Below, piece by piece: positions 8,119 through 13,855 of a stretch of DNA of 13,855 nt. Position numbers and translations under genes: made by a program. The stretch is from CAZHMN01 sp964533705 (GTDB lineage: Bacteria > Electryoneota > B3-LCP): contig CAZHMN010000080.1 of the NCBI GenBank assembly GCA_964533705.1, forward strand, positions 1-13,855, in the 5' to 3' direction. Each line of letters begins with the position of its first letter. Positions within the stretch are counted from its first letter, which is position 1. The notes under the pieces were generated by a model. The model searched no databases. It worked only from the letters and a program-made list of their open reading frames with translations, and was not told the origin of the DNA.

Positions 8119-9512
8119 AAAAAGGAGTTGCTTTAGGGGATCAAGTCAAAACTCACAGCTATACTTGTAGATCAATTTCCCCCAAAGGCATAAATCCGGG
8201 CGTCAGCCGCCGGGATTTTCTGCGTCTGGGGGCCGCGGCATCTCTGGGATTGGCCACCGGATCAATCTGGAGGCCGGGTGTTCTACGCGCATCGGGTAAC
8301 GATACCAGCCGGGTCGTCATTGTTACGGACGATCTGGTCGCCACGGGTAGTATCATCGATCCCAGCATCGTTAGAATTATGATTGATGCGGGGATTATGG
8401 CTTTGACCGACGCCGCAACTGCTGAGGAAGGCTGGCTGAACCTCTTTCCGGATTTGTCGCCTGAAGCCAATGTCGGAATAAAAATCAACACCATTAATCG
8501 TTACTTATCCTCCCATCCCGAGGTCGCAAATCCACTGGCCGAAAGTCTGGCCTCAACCCCGGTGGGATCGGGCAACTATCCGATCAACAACATCCTGATC
8601 TGGGATCGCACTGATTGGGAGCTGGAGGATGCTGGCTATACGATCAACACGTCAACTTCGGGCGTGCGCTGCGTTGGCACCGATCATGCGGGTTATGGCT
8701 ACAATTCCAATTACCTCAACATCAACGGATCGTTGCAACAGGTGAGCCGCTGTTACAGCGACCACAGCGATTTTTTGATCAACCTCTCCGTCATGAAGAA
8801 TCACACTTTCGCTGGAGCGACTTTTTCGCTGAAGAATCACTATGGCACGATTCATAATCCCGGCTATATTCATGCAGGATATTGCGATCCGTATATTCCC
8901 GCTTTAAACTCAGCCCTCATTCAGGAATACGGCTCCAGGCAGAAGCTCTGCATCTGCGACGCGATTTACGGCAGTTACTACGGCGGGCCAACGGGATTAC
9001 CGCAATTTGCGCATAAAGCGATCATCCTTTCGCAGGATCCCGTGGCACTGGACGTCGTATGCCGGGGAATTCTGGAAGATTACGGTTGTGCGACTTTATA
9101 CATGGCGACTCACATTGACACCGCCGGCCAACCGCCTTACAACCTGGGAATATCCGATCCGGCTAATATCGAAATCGTCGAGGTAGTAAATCCCTCTCAG
9201 GGAGTCTCTCCGGGACGAAATCAGCAACAGCCTCTTGGCATTTCGCTGGGACAAAACTACCCCGAACCGTTCAACTCAGCCACGAGCATCCCCATCAGCC
9301 TGGACAGACCGGGTGAAATCCTTCTCGATGTTTTTAACGTTCGGGGGCAGAGGATCCAGCGGCTATATCAGGGGAGTTTATCAGCGGGAAAGCATACCTT
9401 CTCGTGGCAGGGGGTTGACAGTCGTGGCCGACCGGCCGGATCGGGTCGCTATACTGTCCGGCTGCAAACGGGCGGGAAAACTCATAATCGCATTATGACG
9501 TTACTACGATAA
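8115..9512 (+). CDS. Tat-exported DUF362 protein with T9SS-type sorting tail, paralogue 3
   Basis: 465 residues. The start ATG overlaps the preceding TGA (ATGA), consistent with translational coupling; I see no Shine-Dalgarno. A 30-residue n-region leads to a near-perfect Tat motif SRRDFLR (31-37) and a hydrophobic stretch ending near RAS|G 60. The DUF362-like domain (about 65-360) has GIKIN (121-125), NNILIWDR (158-165), MKNH (227-230), KNHYG (240-244) and VALD (310-313). Cys 186, 257 and 325 match those of paralogues 1 and 2. Residues about 373-465 are a FlgD-like/T9SS type A C-terminal domain opening with LGQNYPEPFNS and ending in a beta-rich MTLLR. Paralogues 1 and 2 have a fibronectin-III-like domain at this place. 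Tat export followed by T9SS sorting would be an uncommon route, so the tail could instead act as a structural domain. Catalytic role is unknown. Confidence 0.87.
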   Translation: MKKGVALGDQVKTHSYTCRSISPKGINPGVSRRDFLRLGAAASLGLATGSIWRPGVLRASGNDTSRVVIVTDDLVATGSIIDPSIVRIMIDAGIMALTDAATAEEGWLNLFPDLSPEANVGIKINTINRYLSSHPEVANPLAESLASTPVGSGNYPINNILIWDRTDWELEDAGYTINTSTSGVRCVGTDHAGYGYNSNYLNINGSLQQVSRCYSDHSDFLINLSVMKNHTFAGATFSLKNHYGTIHNPGYIHAGYCDPYIPALNSALIQEYGSRQKLCICDAIYGSYYGGPTGLPQFAHKAIILSQDPVALDVVCRGILEDYGCATLYMATHIDTAGQPPYNLGISDPANIEIVEVVNPSQGVSPGRNQQQPLGISLGQNYPEPFNSATSIPISLDRPGEILLDVFNVRGQRIQRLYQGSLSAGKHTFSWQGVDSRGRPAGSGRYTVRLQTGGKTHNRIMTLLR

Positions 9513-9524
9513 GAAGAAAATTAA

Positions 9525-10112
9525 ATGGATCATCGTGCAAAATTCGGTCGAAGAAGGCCTTTGCATTTGCTGCTAATCTGCCTCTCGTTTTTGGGGACGA
9601 TGATTCTGACAGGCTGTAACGAGAGCAACCCCAAGGATTCGTCAACGCTGGAACCGGCTGACCTGCTGCCGGCTTCCGGTGAAATCTCCGGATGGGACAA
9701 AGAATCCGGCGGTTACGGAGAAGCTGACGATTACAGCTCGCTGTGGGATTTAATAGACGGGGCCGCAGAACAGTATATTGAATACGGCTTCGTGGAAGCG
9801 GTGCAACAGTACTATAATGGAACAATCGGAGGTGAAGACGCCACGCTCGAGTTGTTCATTTCCGACCAGGGTAGTGCAGGCAATGCAGCAGCACTATTTG
9901 ACGATGAACTCGTCGTGCCCCCCAACCTGACCGCCTGGGATGAAGCCGGCGATGAGGCAGGCATTGATGAAGTGCCCCTGTTTCAGGTCAGCATCTACCT
10001 GAGGCAGGATCGTTTCTTCGTGCGAGTGACCGTGGATAAGAAAAACGACGACGTCGCCGCGCTGAACACCGCTAAGGCGTTTGCCCTGGCCGTCGTGGAT
10101 GGGATTAATTAG
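9525..10112 (+). CDS. DUF6599-like lipoprotein
   Basis: 195 residues. A basic n-region (KFGRRRP), a hydrophobic stretch and the lipobox LTGC with Cys 31 mark a lipoprotein, probably held in the inner or outer membrane facing the periplasm. The mature part (about 45-190) matches the DUF6599 pattern: LLPASGEISGW (47-57), LWDLIDGAAEQYIEYGF (73-89), an acidic centre and a VSIYLRQDRFFVRVTV strand pair. Nearly the whole mature protein is homologous to residues about 197-337 of the LamG protein two genes upstream. It begins 12 bases after the third DUF362 paralogue, preceded by the purine-rich AAGAAGAAAA, and ends 2 bases before the fourth DUF362 gene, so it is firmly inside the operon. The family has no biochemical function that I know. 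Its position suggests a partner or anchor for the exported DUF362 proteins. Confidence 0.83.
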   Translation: MDHRAKFGRRRPLHLLLICLSFLGTMILTGCNESNPKDSSTLEPADLLPASGEISGWDKESGGYGEADDYSSLWDLIDGAAEQYIEYGFVEAVQQYYNGTIGGEDATLELFISDQGSAGNAAALFDDELVVPPNLTAWDEAGDEAGIDEVPLFQVSIYLRQDRFFVRVTVDKKNDDVAALNTAKAFALAVVDGIN

Positions 10113-10114
10113 TC

Positions 10115-11035
10115 ATGGATCGGCGCAGCTTTATCCGCACAGGGATTGGGGCAATCGGGGGATTAGTATTTCCCTGGGGAGGCGTGCCATTTAATACTGC
10201 GGGATCCGTTGAGCCAAAATCGAAAGTCTGGCTGGCTACTGGAGAGCCGGGTCAAGCGGCGGATGCGCTTGCGGAGGCCATCGGTGGACTGAAATCATTT
10301 ATACCGCCGGATGGCATCGTGCTGATCAAACCCAACATCGCCTTTCCCGCGCCGCCGAACTGGGGAGCTACGACAGACCCGGACTTCCTCTCGGCTGTGA
10401 TTGATCTTTGCATTGATGCCGGCGCCCGGCGCGTCATCGTCATTGACCACCCCGTGGGCACTTCGGCGGAAAGAAACCTGGCGCGTTCCGGCATCGGCGA
10501 AGTCTGCGAACAGAAACCGCAGGTGAAGGTGCTGATCGCTGATGATCCCAGTTTCTTCCGCCCCTGCGAAATAACCAAGGGCAAAGTCCTCAAAACGACG
10601 CATATCGCCAAAATCTTGGATAAAGTCGATTTATTCATCAACCTGCCTACCGCCAAGCATCATTCCGGCACCGGCGTCAGTCTCGGTCTGAAAAATCTGA
10701 TGGGTTTGATCTGGGATCGGGTGCCGCTGCACGAAGAGATGGATTTAAATCAGGCCATCGGCGATCTTTCCACGGTGATCAGGCCGCAACTTACCTTCCT
10801 GGAAGCTCGATATGCTCTCTTAACAAACGGCCCCACTGGCCCTGGCCAAATCGCTGAGGTGGGCAAGTATCTGGCCGGTTTCGATCCTGTGGCTGTGGAC
10901 GCAATCGGAGTCGAATTAGCCCGCTGGGGGGGAAGAATTCAAACAGGACGGGACATTCCGCACCTCGCCAAAGCCTATGAACAGGAAGTAGGAGAAATAG
11001 ACCGGAACAAAATTGACTTAATCGAAGTTTCCTGA
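10115..11035 (+). CDS. Tat-exported classical DUF362 protein
   Basis: 306 residues. It opens with the Tat-like motif DRRSFIR (2-7), followed directly by a Gly/Ile-rich hydrophobic stretch; the cleavage site is unclear. The remainder is a standard DUF362 domain: VLIKPNIAF (69-77), DAGARRVIVIDHP (101-113), NLPTAKHHSGTGVSLGLKNL (176-195) and GFDPVAVDAIG (255-265). The canonical IKPN separates it from the IKVN/IKIN forms of the three larger paralogues, and it lacks their three shared cysteines and any C-terminal accessory domain. There is no 4Fe-4S motif, although many DUF362 proteins carry one. It starts 2 bases after the lipoprotein stop and is the last gene of the cluster. I infer a periplasmic protein working with the other cluster products; its substrate is unknown. 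Confidence 0.88.
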   Translation: MDRRSFIRTGIGAIGGLVFPWGGVPFNTAGSVEPKSKVWLATGEPGQAADALAEAIGGLKSFIPPDGIVLIKPNIAFPAPPNWGATTDPDFLSAVIDLCIDAGARRVIVIDHPVGTSAERNLARSGIGEVCEQKPQVKVLIADDPSFFRPCEITKGKVLKTTHIAKILDKVDLFINLPTAKHHSGTGVSLGLKNLMGLIWDRVPLHEEMDLNQAIGDLSTVIRPQLTFLEARYALLTNGPTGPGQIAEVGKYLAGFDPVAVDAIGVELARWGGRIQTGRDIPHLAKAYEQEVGEIDRNKIDLIEVS

Positions 11036-11052
11036 CGCATGCATTGCCCACT

Positions 11053-11082
11053 TAATGGCCTCGATCACATTCACTGCCATTA
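11053..11082 (+). terminator. Hairpin after the DUF362 cluster, weak terminator candidate
   Basis: TAATGGC (11053-11059) and GCCATTA (11076-11082) are perfect inverted copies with a 16-base loop, 18 bases after the last stop of the cluster. GGCCT (11057-11061) can also pair with AGGCC (11082-11086). A pyrimidine-rich stretch follows, but no clean U tract, so termination is only possible. Confidence 0.3.
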
Positions 11083-11091
11083 GGCCTCTTC

Positions 11092-11120
11092 TTGATTCCT
11101 TCACCAATATCCAATACAAA
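11092..11120 (+). promoter_or_regulatory. Weak sigma70-like promoter candidate for the phosphatase gene
   Basis: TTGATT (11092-11097) and TACAAA (11115-11120) are separated by 17 bases, each with four of six matches to the general consensus. This would give an untranslated leader of about 150 bases before 11275. FCB bacteria often use different promoter signals, so this is tentative. The rest of the 239-base intergenic region shows no other signal I can support except the ribosome site. Confidence 0.22.
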
Positions 11121-11262
11121 TAGATGGGAGCAATTTACGATAGGAGATGAATAGAACCGTTGGATTTTGGAAGCAGACCACCGATTCAGTTTCAAATAAG
11201 TCGTTGTAAATTCCGTATATTTCTTCACGCCAGGTGACTGTCCTAAAAACTGTTCAATTGCC

Positions 11263-11268
11263 TGAGGT
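11263..11268 (+). promoter_or_regulatory. Shine-Dalgarno site of the phosphatase gene
   Basis: TGAGGT lies 6 bases before the ATG at 11275 and is the clearest ribosome-binding site in the window. It supports that start. The cluster genes upstream have weak or no such sites. Confidence 0.6.
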
Positions 11269-11274
11269 AATGGC

Positions 11275-13788
11275 ATGGGAGCTAAACTTGTAAAAGGATT
11301 CTGCATCGCGTTGGGGGTGGTCCTCCTGATCGTCATGCTCCTGATCTTCGCCCGGGATACCAGCAGGATCATCAACTGGAGCAGTTCGGGATTCGTCTTG
11401 AGCAGCATTATGGTCGCTGATTCCACGGTGATGTTCTGGCAGGCAGTGCCCGAGGACTTCATCACATCAAGCGTCCCCGTTCGGGGTGACACACTGGTTA
11501 CCATCAATGGATCTGCAGCTTCGCTGGATCTCTGGATCGAGGTTCTGGAATTGCCCCATACGCCCGGGAAGGAAGCGACCATTGGCTATATTCATGATGG
11601 CATCCTACATCATGCCACCATGAAAACCCGGCCGGTGCAAGGGACCCATTTTTACTCCGTCGTAGTGCTGCAAATTCTACGGATTCTGATCTTCCTTTCG
11701 TTCATTGCGCTGGGCTTCTGGGCCTTTTTCAGGCGGCCGGACTCTCCCGGAATACGAGCCCTCACGTTTTATAGCTTTTCCGTCTCCGGTTTTGTGGGTA
11801 TTACTTACTTACCCATGTTCGTACAGGTAGCCTCGTTTCAAATCCCTTTCGAGAATACCATCAGGGGATCCCTCATCATCCTCACAGTCTTCTTCAGCTC
11901 GTTCTGGTTGCTACTCAATCTGCTCTTCCCACACCGCTCCAGGATACTGGAGAAGCATCCCTGGTTAGCTTACGCTCTCTGTTTTTTGCCTCAGGTGATT
12001 CTGATCATCCTGACATTCACATCGCTGGCAGGAGTCGCCTGGTTTGGATTTACCGTCTACGGTGTTATCGTAGCTCAAACGTTTGCCGGTTTGCTGCTTC
12101 TGCGCTACCATCATATTCACACTTCAATCAACCTGGAAAAGCGGCAGACGAAACTGGTCTTCTGGGGGTCGGGAGGGAGCCTGATCTTGCTTCTGGTTTA
12201 CATACTGGACATGTACAATATCATCCCCTACTTCCGCACTCTGGCCCTCTTGCCTCGGCTGCTGGTCACCAACGTTATCTTCCTGTTTCTGCTGGCATCA
12301 CCGATAAGTTTTGCTTATGCGTTCGGCCGATACCGCTTGCTTGAGGTCGAGGGGCGATTGCGAAAGGGAACGCGCCATTTGATTATGACGATTGTGTTGC
12401 TGGTGGCGTTTTTCGGTTTGGCGTACCTGATCGGAGTGATTCTTCTCGAAAGTATCGGAGTTACGGGTCGCACGCCAACACTGCTGGTGGCGCTTTTCTT
12501 AGCACTCGGATTCGCACCGGCGCAGCGCAATATCAGGAACCAGTTGGAGAACCGCTTCTATCCAGAAAGGAAAAAACTGCGTCGTTTGACCATGGAATTC
12601 ATGCAGACGGCATCAGCATTGGCGGACTGTGAATCCTTCTGCGGACAGCTCGAGGAGAGATTTCGAGAAACCCTGAGCCTCAAAACAGTTCGTCTCGCTC
12701 TGAAAGAAAAAAACAATGAAAGTTTTATACTCTCAGGCGTCGAAAAAGTACCTATCGAAGAGGGCGGCGATTTAATAACTTACCTCCGCAACAATGAGCA
12801 CCCTCTCCTGCTGGATGAAGCAGTGGCATCCTCTCGTGTCCGCTTCACGGATACTGAGCGGCGGTGGCTTTCTGATCATGACGTGGCTCTCATCCTTCCT
12901 CTGAAGACTCACGGGCAAGTGCAGGGATTCTTAGCTTTGGGTCATAAGGTGGATCGCGAGGATTTCAACCCGGAAGAATTGCAGATTCTGGCCACGCTTT
13001 CGGATCAGATCGCTCTCGCTCTGGAAAACTTCACTTTATTAGAAGAGAACCTGGTCAAACGGCGCATGGAAGAGGAACTGCAGGTCGCCCGGCGGGTGCA
13101 ACTCGGTTTCTTGCCGCTCGAGATTCCGCAGACTCAAGGTCTGGAGGTCAGCTCCAGCAGCACATTTTCCCTGGAAGTAGCTGGGGATTATTACGACGTC
13201 ATACCCTTGGAGGATGGGAGTACCCTCATCGCTGTGGGGGACGTTTCAGGTAAGGGTGCCGGAGCGGCGCTGATCATGGCGAATCTCCAGGCCTCGCTAC
13301 GTGCTTTGTGCGGAGTAGAATTGCGCCTTGGGGATCTCGTTGCTCGAATCAATAACATCATCAGTAATAATACTGAACCCGAACAGTACATCACTTTCTT
13401 CGTCGGCGTTTTCGATCCTGCGAAAAAGACGTTCACGTACGTTAACGCGGGACACAATCCGCCGCTGCTGGTTCGCGACGGGAACAAAATCGAATCGCTC
13501 GACGTCGGCGGGTTGATTGTGGGCGCTTTCCCCGCGCTCGATTACGAACAGGAGACCCTGCAGCTTTCTACGGGTGACCTGCTGCTCGTCTACACCGACG
13601 GTATCAGCGAAGCCATGAACCAAGCGGGGGAAGAATTCGGTGAAGAGCGGGTTCGGAATACTCTGCTGACTCATGCCCAGGCGCCGACGGAGCAAATAAA
13701 GGATCGCTTAATCCATGAAGTCGAACGATTCCGGGTGGAGGGACCGCCGGACGATGACATGACCTTGCAGGTTGTGAGAGTATTATAA
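11275..13788 (+). CDS. Membrane PP2C/SpoIIE-type Ser/Thr phosphatase with PDZ-like and GAF domains
   Basis: 837 residues. Segment 7-26 is a transmembrane helix. Residues about 38-120 form an extracytoplasmic PDZ-like domain (PVRGDTLVTING, 68-79). About seven or more further helices lie between 128 and 415. After a short linker (ENRFYPERKKLRRL), residues about 440-585 look like a GAF domain, and 587-612 a coiled coil (LLEENLVKRRMEEELQVARR). The C-terminal SpoIIE/RsbU-type phosphatase domain (about 613-837) keeps its metal-binding motifs: VAGDYYD (635-641), GDVSGKG (655-661), YTDGISEA (773-780) and DDDMT (826-830). It should therefore be catalytically intact. Such enzymes dephosphorylate anti-sigma-factor antagonists (RsbV/SpoIIAA type) in partner-switching pathways. 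No such antagonist or anti-sigma kinase gene is in this window. The start is set by TGAGGT at good spacing. A 239-base gap separates it from the DUF362 cluster, so co-regulation is only possible. Confidence 0.9.
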   Translation: MGAKLVKGFCIALGVVLLIVMLLIFARDTSRIINWSSSGFVLSSIMVADSTVMFWQAVPEDFITSSVPVRGDTLVTINGSAASLDLWIEVLELPHTPGKEATIGYIHDGILHHATMKTRPVQGTHFYSVVVLQILRILIFLSFIALGFWAFFRRPDSPGIRALTFYSFSVSGFVGITYLPMFVQVASFQIPFENTIRGSLIILTVFFSSFWLLLNLLFPHRSRILEKHPWLAYALCFLPQVILIILTFTSLAGVAWFGFTVYGVIVAQTFAGLLLLRYHHIHTSINLEKRQTKLVFWGSGGSLILLLVYILDMYNIIPYFRTLALLPRLLVTNVIFLFLLASPISFAYAFGRYRLLEVEGRLRKGTRHLIMTIVLLVAFFGLAYLIGVILLESIGVTGRTPTLLVALFLALGFAPAQRNIRNQLENRFYPERKKLRRLTMEFMQTASALADCESFCGQLEERFRETLSLKTVRLALKEKNNESFILSGVEKVPIEEGGDLITYLRNNEHPLLLDEAVASSRVRFTDTERRWLSDHDVALILPLKTHGQVQGFLALGHKVDREDFNPEELQILATLSDQIALALENFTLLEENLVKRRMEEELQVARRVQLGFLPLEIPQTQGLEVSSSSTFSLEVAGDYYDVIPLEDGSTLIAVGDVSGKGAGAALIMANLQASLRALCGVELRLGDLVARINNIISNNTEPEQYITFFVGVFDPAKKTFTYVNAGHNPPLLVRDGNKIESLDVGGLIVGAFPALDYEQETLQLSTGDLLLVYTDGISEAMNQAGEEFGEERVRNTLLTHAQAPTEQIKDRLIHEVERFRVEGPPDDDMTLQVVRVL

Positions 13789-13815
13789 GCGAACATAAGA
13801 CTGCTGCTGAGATTC

Positions 13816-13837
13816 GCCCGGCCATCAATGACCGGGC
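13816..13837 (+). terminator. GC-rich hairpin after the phosphatase gene
   Basis: GCCCGG (13816-13821) pairs with CCGGGC (13832-13837); after one mismatch, CA pairs with TG, leaving a 4-base loop. It begins 27 bases after the stop codon. There is no following T tract, so it may be an atypical terminator or an RNA-stabilising hairpin. Confidence 0.4.
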
Positions 13838-13855
13838 TACGATGTGACAAGCCCC

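Noticed and set aside
3701..11035. 4Fe-4S ferredoxin domains in the DUF362 proteins
   Set aside because: No CxxCxxC cluster is present in any of the four; the only close pair is CIC in paralogue 3.
1..13855. CRISPR array, tRNA/rRNA genes, transposase or integrase, and defence genes
   Set aside because: No spaced direct repeats, cloverleaf-like sequences or recognisable mobile-element or defence proteins were found on either strand.

Overview
The window looks like a metagenome-assembled scaffold (it carries an internal run of exactly 100 N) from a Gram-negative bacterium of the FCB superphylum or a related candidate phylum such as the KSB1, Calditrichota, Zixibacteria or Marinimicrobia types. 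The evidence is a large protein ending in a beta-barrel-like region with a terminal Phe, a lipobox lipoprotein, and two proteins ending in FlgD-like/type IX secretion (T9SS) type A sorting domains with the NYPxPFN-type opening motif. All convincing genes are on the + strand. No RNA gene, CRISPR array, IS element or integrase was seen.

Layout. (1) Bases 1-3510: the 3' 1169 codons of a large envelope protein whose start lies before the window: signal-peptide remnant, beta-propeller repeats resembling PorZ or two-component-regulator propellers, a SprA-like linker and a predicted outer-membrane barrel. (2) Bases 3511-3700: an AT-rich intergenic region with a palindrome. (3) Bases 3701-11035: a tight co-directional cluster of six genes: three Tat-exported, divergent DUF362 paralogues (3701-gap, 4981-6261, 8115-9512), a LamG/DUF6599-like/T9SS-sorted surface protein (6292-8118), a DUF6599-like lipoprotein (9525-10112) and a shorter, more classical Tat-exported DUF362 protein (10115-11035). 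From 4981 onward the junctions are +30, -4, +12 and +2 bp, so this part is very probably one operon. (4) Bases 11036-11274: an intergenic region with a weak hairpin and a weak promoter candidate. (5) Bases 11275-13788: a multi-pass membrane PP2C/SpoIIE-type phosphatase with a PDZ-like segment and a GAF domain, probably a separate regulatory gene.

The cluster appears to build an envelope or cell-surface module. Tat export implies that the DUF362 proteins fold, or bind a cofactor, in the cytoplasm. One of them also carries a T9SS-type sorting tail. A DUF6599-like domain occurs both as a membrane-anchored lipoprotein and inside a surface-sorted LamG protein. The biochemical role of DUF362 and DUF6599 is not known to me, so the function of the module stays open. 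It is the best candidate here for an undescribed system.
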